64,000 nucleotides of DNA from Phylloscopus collybita (GCA_027886175.1 JAJNNQ010000018.1:22239001-22303000), one strand, 5' to 3'; counted from the first letter of the stretch, positions 50,101-60,997 are shown. Translations and numbers: made by a program. The notes: generated by a model from the sequence alone, not told the origin.

Positions 50101-53100
50101 ATGTTTGAACACACTTGATGTCGTTAAGATATAGGAATAGTTTTTAGGACTCCTGGAGTGCACTGCTAGCAGGCCCTGTACTCTCTGTTAGGAATCAGGA
50201 AATTATTTTCATGCTCAATGCTCTATCTTCCATGGCGTATAAGTGGGGAGAAATACTCTGACTCATTCACCCAGGGAACTGAGGCACTAACTTGTCAAGT
50301 TTGCACAGATTCTCAAAAGGACACAGCTAGAGAAGACTAGTCCTACTATTTTTTTTTTGTTTCTTGCATCTCTGTCGGACCCAAAATGACCATGGGGATC
50401 ACTTCCCTTGGCTTTAAATGCAGTTGTATTTCCTTGGATTTAAGGTAAAGCATCTTGTTGAGACTTAAGCAATCGATTGACACTGATGCTCAATACCTAC
50501 TTTCAGTAAGAAACAGGTCTATCTGTGTGTAATTTAGCTTTTACCTGGTGTCTGTGCACAGTTCAAAAACTGAAAATACTGGAGGTCACTATTCCTGCTT
50601 ATCACTACTTTATGAATTTCACTAAGCTTCAGAAAAGATGAAAAGTAAGAGAATGTGCAAAGAAACATCTCCCCAGACTAACTCAGTAAGTGCAAAGAGC
50701 AAGAATAGCCATTTTCCCCAGAAACAGTGCTCCATGCTCCAATTCATCTAACACTTGAGTGTTATAAGCACAAATGCTTGAGACATGAGAGGTTTCCACT
50801 GCTGACAAAAGAATCCCACACTGGGAAATCCCACTTACATCTTAGCAGCTACACAGCCACAGCTCCTGACTCTTGGCAGAAGGGTAAATCCCATACTGAA
50901 AGCGTGTTTCAAATTGCAAACCTGTCAGTTATAGGAAGGTACTGGGCTCTTTATCAAGCTAAAAGATACCGTTTCAGTGCTGAACCCATTTAGTAACAGA
51001 AAGAAGCAAAAAGCCACAGTAGGACAGAGTAACAGATGGCAATAATTGTGCACAGTAGCTCATCTTAAGTACCTTAGCTGTTTGCTTTCAATTCTCAGCT
51101 GGACAAAACACTTTTCTGACTTCTGAATTAACCATGGCTCATGACCAGGCTCTTAGCGAGCTGAAGTACACGGCATTGTTTCCTTTCCTTGACTCAAATC
51201 CAAATCAGGCTGATCATGGGAACTCTTCACTTGGCTACCTGAGCTGGCTGGTTAGTTTAAGTAATACAGCACATGCCATGAACACACCTGGAAGCTCAGC
51301 TCCTAGAGCCTGCTGATACAGCAGCCTCTGAAGAGACAGGCAGAGAACTCACAAGGAAGGACACAGAGAACCCATGCAGCAGACCAAAGATAATGTTAAG
51401 AGTTGAATACAAATAAGATCTCTCTAAGCGAATCAGGTATAATCAGAATGCATGCAAAAGGAACATTTGTGCCACTTGGGATCTTTAAAAATCCATGCTG
51501 AGTAGCCTTGTTGCCCTTCCTTTCCTCCTGTATACAGTATGTTACACACCTCTCAAGAGCCCCTCAGACTAGTTTTTCTCTCTTCCCTGCTCTACCCACT
51601 TCTTCCAAATATACCTTCCCAGCCAAGACTGCAAATGTTACTGTGTTTAAAAATAGGAAGACCCCAGTTTCCATATGCCCCCTTCTTAGCCCTGCCATGT
51701 CCTAGTCTTCCCTTAAAATTCCTGTCAGCTCATTCGTGGTAACTCCCCTCTCCAGATTTCCCTTTCACTGTCAATATCCTAGCTGCATCCTCAGCTACAC
51801 TACAGTGTACAAGTACACTTGTACATGAATAAGTAACTGTTCCACAGGCAGATATTTCAATGTTTGCACTTGTCTTTAGAAATCAAAGCCTTCTCTGATT
51901 AAATGCCATTACAATCCAGCACTTGGACGGATCCAGAGAGATTAATGTGCTTTTGGGCAGCTTTAATGATAATCCTGCTACAGACGGTATTAAGTAAATG
52001 TCAGTAACCTGGTTTGAAGGGAGCTTTCACCTCAGGGATCCTTTCCATTTAGAGGAGAGAGGCTCAGCTTGCTTTTCAAGGCTGCATTGTCACAAAAAAG
52101 AAATCCTGCTTAGTGAAGACTCCTCTTCCTCCACACCATAAAACAAAATGGAGTAAAATGATAGAGGGATTGATAAAATAAATACATTTGGGTGATTTAT
52201 AGGGAGCTAATGCATCTCTTGAAAGCCAAGATTGCTGTCATATTATAAGCCAGGTCACAGTTTTGAAACCTGGGTTGCCACCCCCTCCTCATGTTTCTTT
52301 CAGTGTCTGCTGCCTTTTGTTCATCTCCCCACCATGCCATGCAGTTCCTTACCCAGGGCAACAACAGCAGCAGCCAATAATCAACCCAGGCAATATTTGT
52401 CCCCATCTGCTGCACCTTGCCGCAGGAGAAGTCTGGGGTGTGCACTGCCCCAACCTCATCTTACTGTGGCCATAATAACAGACCTCTTTTCCCATCACAT
52501 GATTCTGACAGGCTCAGTATTCCCTCCTTCCTACCTTGCTTTGTTGGCAATCGGTAAAAGTTAATCATTAATTTCAGGTGGTGGGAAGAGAAAAGGAAGA
52601 AAGAAAATTCAGTTCTTTCACTGAGCTGAGTATCATCCTCTACCTGACAGATGGCTGGAACTCTCTGAGGCTTATACTTTGCGGTAGTAGAATTCTGTTG
52701 ACTACTTTTTTAAAATTACTTCTTAGCTATTATTTAAAGACCAGCTCAGACTCAAGAAATTACATGATTTCACTGCTGCATGGAACATATTGCGCCAAGT
52801 CATCACAAAACAATCTCCTCAAAGGCATGAATAAATAAAAAAATTAGCGGAAACTTTTACCCTACATTGCTCCTATCACAAGCAAAAGCCTCTGCAAGTT
52901 ATAAAAAACTGAAATTAGCTCTTTCTCTACAACTTTGCTACCTCCAGCAGTCTGAGAAAATTCAAAGAAAATCCCAAACACTATGCTAACTACCTCAGTC
53001 TTAAAATGGATCTACTGTCTAAGATCTATAAGGAAGCCCACCTCAAAATCTAAATGAACATATTGCTCAAGAGTCTTTCTGTTAATGTATCAAAACAAGC

Positions 53101-56100
53101 CCTTCTGACTATCTCAAACCTTGAGGAATAGTCACTCTTCTATCCGAGCATGTGGGCTAGATTTCACCTCTGCCTATAGCAGAAGTACAGGATAAACTCA
53201 TTCAAATAAACTCTCTCACTTTGGACCAGTTGACTTGTCCAGATGAATGGAGCTGACCATGTTTTGCTACAGAGAGAACTTTTCAAACCTCTCTTAATAG
53301 CAAAGTCCATGAGATAAAAATAATCAGAAACTGAAGTTATTCCTTTAGGTTAACAGGAACTTCCATCTTGGAACAAACCATGGGTGTCTTTAATGTAAGA
53401 ACATGGTCATCTTTCCCGATGTCTCCTTGAAGATCTCCCTAGCTCTGCAGCATACAGGAGAGTGTTCCTCAAAAGGGACTATGTGCTTTTCCAAAGTGCA
53501 CAACAACAGAGATCTCTCAGACTGATTGCTCTGCTCACATCCATGTGTGCTTACTCTTCTGCCCATCCTATCCTGTCCTGTCAGCCTCCATTTTGCATCA
53601 TGATCAAAATCAGTTTTGCATCGTTCAGCACGCCCAGTTCAGAGATGGCTAAGAAATTACCTCATTGACGTTGATGCCATTCCTCTCCATATAGGCCCTG
53701 TCATTCACTTGTCCCCCTTCCATAAACTCCATGAGAAGGACACGCCTTGTCGAGAGCTCCCAGTAGATCCTGGGCACCTGAAACAGAAGCAGATGGGTTA
53801 GGTCAGGCAACAGCTTGGGAAAGGAAGGAGAATATATCACACAAATCCCAGAAAAGGAGTGAAAATAGAAGCAGCTGAAGTGAGGACTTGGCTTTTTTGA
53901 TGAGCACAAGGGAGGTAAATCCATCTATCAGCCTCTTCTGCAGGACAGCAGCAGTGTGTACAAGGAAAATACACCAATTCAACTACAGTAGGATCTGATC
54001 TCATGCAACATTTCTGACCACGCTCTACAGGATTCTGACCACCTCCCGTTCCCAGTGATGTCTGAGATACCTTTCTTACCTGCTCTGCAGCTCCTCTAGC
54101 TGGGCTGTTTAACTAGTACCTATCGCAAGTTTCTGAATCATCCACTTAGCTCCTTTAGACAGGAACTGCATCGTTTGCTACGCACAGGGTCCACTTAGGC
54201 AGCTTTAAAAATTATAAGCCATCGTCATAAATTGTATCTCCGCAGTGCCCCTTGGAACACGAACGCCTTTGAGCTGACAAACCCTGCATACTTAGGCCAT
54301 CTGCAATTGAACTGGGAGAAAAATCAAGTGTCACAAATAAGGGACTTGTCACAGAAACCCTGGGAGACCCTTAACTATCTTATTGCCAACATACAGTAAT
54401 GAGTGTAAAATGTCAAAGCACTTCTCATTCAAGCTGTGGTAGATGAAGCTGAGTGAGGTACCAGAGAAGAGGTCTGGTGTCATCCAGGGAGGCAGTGACA
54501 AAAGGCTCAGGCTGGCTCCCCATTTTTCACCCTTCTTCTCCAAACAAATTTCTCCCATGCTGAAGTCCCTATTGTCAAGAGCCATTTTGCTGAATTCCCT
54601 TTCAAAATTCCTCATGTTACTGTGCTGACCAAACCCTCTATCTGCCCAAATCTGCTTTTGCACATAGGTGAAGCCTATGTATGTTTTAGCAAAGACATAA
54701 GGGAGCTCTGCCCACTCCCATTACTGTGCCCCAATAATTTTGGATCATGTCAATAGTAAGCCAGCTGTGCAGTCGCCTCTCCTCATCCTTCTGATTCAGC
54801 CATGGACTCAGGACAAGTACTTTGGGGCAGGACAGGAAGAGGTAAGAGGTGCTGTCCATCAACTGAACAAAACCAGAGGATGACCAGCCGGGCCACAGTA
54901 GCTCATCATAATTCCAGAACAAGCAGCATTTGTTGCTTTTAACTATTGACAATATCCCAGTCCCTTACAAACTATCTGCTTCGCTCCTTTTCCTGTCCTA
55001 GAGAGCACTTCTACTTCCCAATGTGTGTGCCATTTTAGATCAAAAGCTCCTTTGCTGAGTAATTTTAATGTCCCTCAGCCCCACCATTCAACACTCCTGG
55101 TATACTTTGCATGTGAACGTTGCTTAGACTTTGATGCCATAGATCCACTATGAGCAAGGGGGATTCAGACACTCACAGCCTTCCCAGCTTATCTGAATGC
55201 CCATTCTTTGCAGTTACATTGGTGAGAAAGCCTCCTAACTCCAAAACTAACAGTTCCCCATCCCATCTAGCTCACTGATCCCTTAGATCACTTCCCATGA
55301 CACTCATTCTTGTCTCAGGATTTACACGGGCAAGCCAATGGGCTTGTAAAGCACTATTCATGCTGTCGAAGATGCCTCTTTCAATCACAGCCAAATTCTT
55401 CAGTGATTTTTTTAATTACTCACAGATGTTTGGCTCTAATGCTTGTGTGTGGAAATAATTTATCTCTGGCTTTAAAAGCTCAAACAGGTTCACAGCACAA
55501 AATCTGCTTCTCAGCTTTCTAGCATGTTTAGGAAAAATTATGATACAGGAGCCCAATTCTTCTGTTGCTTTTAGGTGATGAACATGTCTCTGAATTGGCA
55601 GGTCAGACAGGAGGATCCATTATTTAGCCATCTCAAGTCATTTGTTATTGTTACACACACTGATATCATGATAGCTCCTTACCCCAGCAAGGAGGTGATT
55701 GGCCATCTCCCTGGGGATTTAATTCACAGTATGCTACTTGCAGCTGCAATGGATACACTCCTTAAGGTGCATCACGTTTGATAAGCGCCCACTCAACCAA
55801 ACCATTGGCCTTTGGCCTCTCATGTGGTGGCTTTTTGCTATCTGTGCCTGTGGGAAGGCCACTGCTGCCACCGGGCTCCAAAAAGACTGCTCCAAAGCTG
55901 GCATTAGGCAACATGGAATTACAGCCCATACATGGAAGAAGCAAGGAGAAATGGATATATCAGCCAGTAAAGCCTAACAAAAACTCACCTTATTTCAGAC
56001 CTCTGTCACTTCTATCTTGGGACTTCTGCATAAACAGGAGCTGACAAGCTCATTTAGAAGTATGTATGCAGGAATGTCCACAGCAGGGTGCGTTTTTTGC

Positions 56101-59100
56101 CACCTTTTTGTGTGTTCCATGGACACAGTCACATCAGTGACTGCAACCATGGCATTGTGTGTGTTTCCAGAAAGCACACACTGGAGGCTTGTGTCTCTTG
56201 TATGGCAGCAAAAGATTTCTGAACATGTGACTTTGAACATGTGACCTTATGTCTTTTTCCAAGAATGAGATGTGTACATGTCTCGGTGTACTTGAGATAT
56301 TTGTCAGTGACCTAAGTGTGTAGTAGGGGAGGTGGGGAAAATGTTATCAGTGGGGAAGACCACACATGGGTGTAATTTGGTTTCTCTATGAAGGTAATGT
56401 GAATGCATTAGCCATAGATGTGTATGAAGGATAAACGTCCAATTCTAGAGTGAGAATGTGCTCTTTTGCAGCAGGAAGGGCACATGTGATTATGCTTCTT
56501 TCTGAGATACAAGTGTCCTCAATACTACTTGACATCATCAGTTTCAGTCCAACTTTTCTGTTCTATGTCCATTTCTTACCCTCAGTTGAGACAGAGCCCA
56601 GGGAAAGGTATTATCAGATGGCTCAGCAAAGAATGGCAAATCCACAGTCTCTGAACAAGTTCAGAAAGAAAATGAAATTCAGAAAAAAAACTTGGGGAAA
56701 TGAGTAGCAGGCTCCAAAGACTGCTGGCTCACAAGCCACCACTCCTGACCCAATAAAGTGCATTCAGTAGGAAACAAACAAGGAGAAAGCAAGTCTCAGA
56801 GCATTTTCTGGTCTGTATCAGCAGAGCCATCTAGGATGAACAAGAGAGAGGAGCTGAACTCCATTCTCCCTCCTTATGGTTCCTCCATTTGGTGAACGAG
56901 GGGCATAAGACACAGTAAGGGAGACTATTAATGCACATACATAGACAGAAATATGTGTTTCCTCACCTTCAGGAAGTCAAAGTTTTTGAGCATATGAGCA
57001 ACCTTCTCAGCATTTCTGCCTTCATTGAGGAAATCCAGCTCTAAAGGCAGATTCTTCTTAGCTTCTTCCACCAGCCACATGAACTCAAAATCTGGAAAAA
57101 TCTGCTTCACAACCAAGAGGAGAACCTGAGAACAAGGAAACAGACAATTGGTTGCATCCTGGCTCCAAAGTCACACAGCTACACACGGTGCTGTTTTGAT
57201 AGGATCATTCCATATAATGTACAGATAAAAAACCTAAGTGCTTTTAGGGTTCCTGCAGTAACCCTAACACAACACAGTGTCATGCCTTGGTCATGTAACA
57301 CAAATTCTGGCCTATACTTCCACAGAGGAAGGCATATCTAGGAGTTAAATGATGGCAGACCAAAGGGAGGCCAGCTGGCTGCTGCCTAGAAGTAAGAGAA
57401 CAAAGCGCTGGAGAAGAGGCCACATGGCCAGATCTCACCAAGGGTGTTGCCCTGGAGCAATTATCCTCTGAGTCCTATAATTCTACAAGCCATTTTCGGC
57501 TTCATTTGAACCGCTCTCAGATAATGTAGACAAGGAAGACCTAAAATAAGACTTGTCACCTCTATGTTACTTCTTCCACTGCTGAGGACAGAAAATCCTC
57601 TGGGCTGTTTGAAGACCGTGGAGTTTGGATACAGTTAGTTTAGACCACAGATCTTTAAATAACACTTCTGGTGGGGGTCAGAGGGCAAGTTGCTCTTCAG
57701 CATCAGGCAAAGCCATCCTTCCAAGGCTGAGGAGGTATTTGCCAAGTATCATGTATCCACCATATGGAATGCTATTCCTCTTACAGAGATTAGACATTCA
57801 GGAACACAGCACCTTGAAACATTTGACTGGAGCAACATTAAAGGGGTGAGTGAATCAACATTACGCAATTGGATGGCATAATCAAAGCTGCACAGCACCC
57901 AAGTATGGCTTCTCTTCAAACAAAGGGACAATTTCTCCACCAGAGCTGCAAATTTCTGCAAAAACAGAAGCTGACAATTTGGACCACACCTTAAGAACAT
58001 TAATTTGGCTGTTTTTAACTAACTGAGACATAAAATAAGTAAAAATCCATAAAAATAGAATGCACTTTGCTGTCTTTATTTCACCTGTTCTGCACATTTA
58101 TCTGAAAACAGAAAAAGGCTTTTAAGTGTGTGTTATTGCACGGTTTCCCTTTCTCAATCTCCACCACTGAGGTGGAAACTCCTGCACTGCAGGAGGAACA
58201 TTTAAAGTACACACAGGAAGCTGCTATCATTGAAAAGTATGACAAAAATAAATTTATGAACCATCACTGCACCTGTTCAGTTGTGTGACAACATTTGTTC
58301 TCCAACCCGTCTCAACTTCTCTTATCTAAATGTCAGTTGCAAACTCAATGTTCCTTTAAAAATGTAATCACCAGGTTCCAGACACTATTGAATTGTATTT
58401 TTTACTGTTATATCTAGAGGCATAAATCCTTTCAAATTTATGTCACCCAAATGAAATGTAACCAGAGATCTTCATGAACATGAACATAAACTTCACAGGG
58501 TCTCCAAGATTATTTCATTGGTGCCTGATGTGAAAAAATTCATGCATTTTTTCACTTTCTTCAAACGCTCTTTTCAATTTGCCAACTCGACCATCAGCAG
58601 AGACATCCTAACAAGTATTTCACCTACCCCTGACATCTGTCTAACATCTTGAAATAATTATTGATATATGGAGAGCAGTGAGGTATCTCTCTCTGGGTTT
58701 ATCAGATGCTGTACTGATTTTTAAAGAGTCAGCATTGATGCTGTGAAACCTCAAGTGAATTTAGGAATTTTCCAGCTACATTTTCTTGTTCAGATTCCTT
58801 CCCATCAGTCTCTACATAAGGCTATCTCCATCAATATTTAAATTAACCTCTTTACCTAGCTGCAATATCTGTCTGATTCTTAAAGGACCACATTATGGTC
58901 CCTTACATACATACATGCGATATGGCTTTCTATGCAGTCTACACAAGAACAGTCCCACACAAGGATACAACGATGCATGTAAGCCAAGACTCCAAAAGAG
59001 AGACCTTTTAAAAACAAAACTGCATGTGTCACCTACTGAGCTACTTTCCCAATACCTGTGTATATACAACATGTGGATGGTAAACTTGACTGTCTGTACA

Positions 59101-60997
59101 AGAAGGACAGTACTAAACTACCAAAAGAAAATAAACTGGTTTACTTTCATGTTCCCAGAAGGAATAGTTTAAAGCCAGAAAAGATAGAAATCATTCTAAA
59201 ATTATTTATTTAAATGTCTCTTACCAGTATAATCAGCAATTACAGCAACATGGCGTGAGGACGTATGTTTCTGTGATATCCACTACTAGAAGGCCAAATG
59301 TCCCAAGGTAAATAGAGGTTTTGGGTCATTCATACAGAATCCTCTTATTGCCCTGATCTCATACTCTTTCATTACCTGCTCATCCTTAATCCTTGACTGC
59401 TCTTTTTCTTGTTTTGGGAGAGAGTGAAGGATGTCTTAAGCCCCCTGAGAAGTGCTGTGCATGTGATGACTCAGAGAAACAAATTCACTGGGCAGACCAC
59501 TGCAGTGAGTCCTGGAGAAGATCTGAATCAAATTCAAATCTACAGCAGGACCCAAAGCAGTTCAAACAGTTCTGTGTTCTCAAACCAGCACTGAAACAGA
59601 CAGATCCTATCTTATTGGGACATCTCTTTGGAACCCAAAAATTTCTTTCACTATGAGTTCAAATTAAATACTCAGCTGCAAACTCATGTGCCCCAGCTGG
59701 AACCAGCTGTGCTTCTATGCAGACTAGCCAGGATTGCTCAAAGCAATGTATTTTAACTGCCTGGAGAAGCTTTAGTTATGTGGTACTCTAAGAGGTTGCT
59801 GGCAGAACCTTTGATTTCTGATCTTCTGTGATGGAAAAAAACTGTGTTACTGCATCAGCAATACCCTCCAAACACTCATCAAAACTCCTTAGCTTAAGCT
59901 TTCCCTCTTTAGTACCATGGACCTACCTGTCTGCCAATTAATGTGTACTTACTGTATATACAGACATATACACATATATATATATGTTTTATTAGGAGAG
60001 CAAAAAGCATTAGTGCTACCACTTACAGACCTAATCCTTCCCATCTCCTCCACCTCAGCCCTGTGTCCATTTCCTGTTCTATACCATATCATTGGCATTT
60101 TTGTCTATTGCAATGCAGTTATAGTGCTGCAGCTTTTCTCCATTTCCTCCTTTCCATGGCTAGACTTAGAAGTGTGGGAAAAGCTACAGCACTGCACTGG
60201 GAAATAAAAGGGGTACCCACCATTCAGGAGAGGAACAGGAGCTAGGCATTGAAACTTTTTTCCTAGCTGAATCCTTCACTTGTGTTTTTGCCCCTGTTAG
60301 ATGACCTTCTCTGTATTTCTGCGGTTTTGTTTCTATCGTAAATCAGTTCAGCATTAAGAAGTTGATCAAGAAACAAAACTGAAACATAGCAACCTCACCC
60401 ACTGTTGAATCCACACTAGAATTAAATCGAAAAAACCATGCTAATCATGGACAGTGATTCTCCTTGGCCACACAGCCCTGACTACAAGAGAACTGAGACC
60501 AGTTAATGAGCACACAGGGTGAAAAGAGACTTCCGGACTCACTCTCTATTTCTCTAAATCTTATAAGGACTTACTATGATGTCATTCATTTTTACCTGTC
60601 TTCTCCTTCTGCCCTCCTTCCCTCTTACCCTGTTGTTCAGTCTCTCCATCCACACAATCACCAGCACTGCAATCCTCACCAATTTTCTGTATTAAGCCTG
60701 AAAGACAGCATTGATCTCTGTGGAGGTTTTAAAACCACAGGTTGGTGTTGTTATACCTGCTTACACCATGGGTGAATGTGGCCCCTGTATGTTTCAATGG
60801 CATTTGTTCCATAAGTTGAAGTCAACAGGTAGTTTTACCTCCATGAGCAAAATGTCCGTGGAGCTCTGAGCTTGGACCTTGGGGTGCTGGATTTTCACTG
60901 CCACGGTTCTCCCATCCTGCAGCACTGCTTTGTGTACCTGGGCTAGAGATGCTGCTCCCAAGGGAGTGTCCTCAAAACTCATAAAGAGCTCTTTTAT
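38026..60997 (-). CDS. ADCK1: ADCK1 coding region, C-terminal 382 residues in seven exons (5' exons outside window)
   Basis: Seven exons on the minus strand join without a frame break: 60997-60839, 57125-56967, 53777-53661, 44335-44186, 43955-43758, 39813-39620 and 38197-38026. All are bounded by AG acceptors and GT donors. Seen motifs, numbered from the first residue in the window: alanine-rich loop ASLAQVHKA at 16-24, VAVK lysine at 35, E82/D84 (ExD), HCDPHPGN at 165-172, DHG at 190-192. These are the signatures of the UbiB/ADCK atypical kinase family, and the wording fits ADCK1 rather than ADCK2, ADCK5 or COQ8. From family knowledge, vertebrate ADCK1 is about 520-530 residues, so about 140 N-terminal residues, including the KxGQ motif, are missing to the right. 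ADCK1 is mitochondrial and its fungal relatives are linked to coenzyme Q distribution and membrane homeostasis; its direct substrate is not established. The promoter is not in the window. Confidence 0.96.
38198..39619 (-). other. ADCK1: ADCK1 intron 6 (last), 1,422 bp, phase 2
   Basis: The intron has GTGAGT at its 5' end and TTCTAG at its 3' end on the minus strand. It contains the GACCT-rich stretch near 39200-39480 and otherwise unique sequence. Confidence 0.9.
39200..39480. repeat. GACCT-rich degenerate repeat-like stretch in ADCK1 intron 5 / near exon 6
   Basis: GACCT recurs at about 39212, 39293, 39311, 39324, 39350 and 39408, with related GACTT and GACCA words between, at irregular spacing of roughly 13-80 bases. 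The stretch lies in the intron between the last two ADCK1 coding exons (38198-39619). It may be a worn minisatellite or a dispersed repeat; the period is not regular enough to be sure. Confidence 0.35.
39620..39813 (-). CDS. ADCK1: ADCK1 exon: C-terminal helical region
   Basis: The exon is 194 bp: 64 codons plus two bases of a split threonine codon. The acceptor is ggccacag and the donor GTGAGT. It encodes DMEIRSNAAAYLPQITQLL, then VPRQMLLLLKTNDLLRGIES and ASASSFLNMSRCCIRAVS. The MLLLLKTNDLLRGIE segment matches the family's conserved late helix. This exon ends in phase 2, unlike all earlier exons in the window, which end in phase 0. Confidence 0.96.
40680..40740. other. Compact double inverted repeat (tandem hairpins) in ADCK1 intron 5
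   Basis: Two perfect inverted repeats sit back to back. Arms of 9 bp (40680-40688 and 40697-40705) enclose an 8-base loop. Arms of 13 bp (40705-40717 and 40723-40735) enclose the loop GTTGA. A further CACAGT/ACTGTG pair (40688-40693, 40735-40740) offers an alternative outer stem. Function is unknown; cruciform DNA, an RNA hairpin or a transposon remnant are all possible. Confidence 0.6.
41178..41182. repeat. Target-site duplication TTATT, left copy
   Basis: This 5-bp repeat adjoins the left end of the solo LTR and is identical to the copy at 41553-41557. Both sit immediately outside the TG...CA ends. Confidence 0.65.
41337..41342 (-). terminator. AATAAA poly(A) signal inside the solo LTR
   Basis: On the minus strand this reads AATAAA within the R-like part of the LTR. 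It is on the same strand as ADCK1 transcription, so it could in principle be used by the ADCK1 pre-mRNA. Confidence 0.6.
41391..41398 (-). promoter_or_regulatory. TATA-like box of the solo LTR
   Basis: ATAAAAAC on the minus strand lies about 50 bases upstream of the LTR's AATAAA, the expected spacing of TATA box and poly(A) signal in a compact LTR. Whether it still works is unknown. Confidence 0.5.
41553..41557. repeat. Target-site duplication TTATT, right copy
   Basis: This 5-bp repeat adjoins the right end of the solo LTR and matches the left copy exactly. Confidence 0.65.
41990..42330 (-). mobile_element. Ancient CR1-like fragment in ADCK1 intron 5
   Basis: On the plus strand, TGGACTTGCCCCAGTTTCAT, then AATGTCCCAGACTGAGTACA and GCACTACAGATAAG, parallel the reverse complement of the CR1 passage that describes the 'competing' 3' coding region in other copies (compare 18190-18260). 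Divergence is high and the ends are uncertain. It lies in the same orientation as ADCK1. Confidence 0.5.
42364..42780 (-). pseudogene. Degraded protein-coding-like remnant of unknown origin in ADCK1 intron 5
   Basis: On the minus strand, 42573-42364 is open for 69 codons and reads like a folded helical protein, including LNCVYGTNSVVFDYMTQLML and LSRFAVALGNELLLALTLEV. Just upstream, other minus-strand frames continue in the same style: VESELVSNVYFQLACEGYAR near 42665-42605, and LVAPEEKSEVSKQIGTALTP near 42745-42685. This suggests one old coding stretch broken by frameshifts and stops. It has no start context, no splice sites that I can pair, and is not part of ADCK1, whose exons on both sides join without it. 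I do not recognise the family. It could be a processed pseudogene, a lost mobile-element ORF, or chance. Confidence 0.35.
43758..43955 (-). CDS. ADCK1: ADCK1 exon: C-lobe helices after DHG
   Basis: The exon is 198 bp, 66 codons, phase 0 at both ends, with acceptor cttcccag and donor GTAGGT. It encodes VLSESFRMDYCRLWQALIKA, then DMKRVQKYSRRLGAGDLYPL and FACMLTARSWESVNRGID, ending PVSASE. The RLGAGDLYPLFACMLTARSW part is strongly typical of ADCK1 and belongs to the helical C-lobe. It is probably structural; I see no catalytic residues in it. Confidence 0.96.
43956..44185 (-). other. ADCK1: ADCK1 intron 4, 230 bp, phase 0
   Basis: This is the only short intron in the window, with GTATGT and TCCCAG ends. 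Reading into it from the upstream exon gives about 25 foreign residues and then a stop. Confidence 0.93.
44186..44335 (-). CDS. ADCK1: ADCK1 exon: catalytic loop HCDPHPGN and DHG motif
   Basis: The exon is 150 bp, 50 codons, phase 0 at both ends, with acceptor tcctcacag and donor GTATGT. It encodes ISRNLGKLYSEMIFVNGF, then VHCDPHPGN, the family's version of the kinase catalytic loop with the aspartate (167) and asparagine (172), and then LLDHGLYQ, where DHG stands in for DFG and supplies the metal-binding aspartate (190). All three expected acidic or polar residues are intact, so nothing suggests a dead copy. Only 230 bp separate it from the next exon. Confidence 0.97.
47393..47640 (+). mobile_element. 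Possible ancient CR1/L3-like fragment in ADCK1 intron 3
   Basis: Worn phrases such as AACTCAAGAGATGCAGACTA, then GAGTTCAGAGAAAGCAAATA and GGGAAAAAGATTAAAAGAGC follow the order of the late coding part of CR1 (compare 245-380). No frame survives. This is pattern recognition on a degraded sequence, and an unrelated origin is possible. Confidence 0.4.
49610..49960. promoter_or_regulatory. Candidate enhancer / conserved non-coding block in ADCK1 intron 3
   Basis: The block is free of repeats and dense in TAAT/ATTA homeodomain-type cores, for example CCTTAATCGAAGGTTAATTG, CCAATTATTTTAAG, CCCAATTAAACTGG and CAAATTAGC. The composition resembles deeply conserved vertebrate developmental enhancers. 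This is inferred from sequence texture only. Confidence 0.35.
51806..51825. other. Near-palindrome with 9-bp arms
   Basis: TGTACAAGT and ACTTGTACA are perfect reverse complements separated by two bases. It lies in ADCK1 intron 3. Such sites can bind dimeric factors, but there is no direct support for that here. Confidence 0.5.
51890..52060. promoter_or_regulatory. Candidate conserved regulatory block in ADCK1 intron 3
   Basis: The stretch has GATTAAATGCCATTACAATC, AGAGATTAATGTGC and GCTTTAATGATAATCCTGC, with homeodomain-like and GATA-like cores and no repeat. Support is weak. Confidence 0.25.
53661..53777 (-). CDS. ADCK1: ADCK1 exon: hinge / LLMEF region
   Basis: The exon is 117 bp, 39 codons, phase 0 at both ends, with acceptor tgtttcag and donor GTAATT. 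It encodes VPRIYWELSTRRVLLMEF, corresponding to the strand that leads into the hinge between the two kinase lobes, followed by GGQVNDRAYMERNGINVNE. The LLMEF stretch is a conserved family landmark. It is followed by the largest intron in the window, 9,325 bp. Confidence 0.95.
53778..56966 (-). other. ADCK1: ADCK1 intron 2, 3,189 bp, phase 0
   Basis: The intron has GTGAGG and TTTCAG ends. I see nothing in it beyond a short direct repeat of TGAACATGTGAC at about 56218-56242. Confidence 0.9.
56967..57125 (-). CDS. ADCK1: ADCK1 exon: ExD motif region
   Basis: The exon is 159 bp, 53 codons, phase 0 at both ends, with acceptor ttctcag and donor GTGAGG. It starts VLLLVVKQIFPDFEFMW and carries LPLELDFLNEGRNAEKV, which holds the ExD pair (E82, D84 in window numbering) characteristic of the UbiB family. 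It ends at FDFLK. Reading through the donor gives about a dozen extra residues and then a stop, so the splice site, not the open frame, sets the exon end. Confidence 0.96.
57126..60838 (-). other. ADCK1: ADCK1 intron 1 of this window, 3,713 bp, phase 0
   Basis: The intron has GTAAAA and TCTCAG ends. A short TA/CA-rich run lies near 59960-59985. Otherwise no feature has support. Confidence 0.9.
60839..60997 (-). CDS. ADCK1: ADCK1 exon: N-lobe with alanine-rich loop and VAVK lysine
   Basis: The exon is 159 bp, 53 codons, phase 0 at both ends. The acceptor is a pyrimidine-rich tract ending in ggcag just above 60997; the donor is GTAAAA below 60839. It encodes IKELFMSFEDTPLG, then the alanine-rich ASLAQVHKA loop that replaces the usual kinase P-loop in this family, then TVAVKIQHP with the nucleotide-contacting lysine, and ends at LLME. 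The preceding exon should end in the codon before this isoleucine, but I find no matching exon between 61000 and 64000, so that intron is longer than 3 kb. Confidence 0.96.

Larger units (their letters stand above)
44336..53660 (-). other. ADCK1: ADCK1 intron 3, 9,325 bp, phase 0
   Basis: This is the largest intron in the window. It is mostly AT-rich unique sequence, particularly from 46500 to 53000 where long open frames are scarce. It holds a possible ancient CR1/L3-like piece (47393), the TAAT-rich blocks (49610, 51890) and a near-palindrome (51806). I see no extra ADCK1 exon; the flanking exons join without a gap in the family pattern. Confidence 0.9.

Noticed and set aside
57625..57881. 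Overlapping plus-strand frames within an ADCK1 intron
   Set aside because: They have no domain and lie antisense to the intron; no evidence of an antisense gene.
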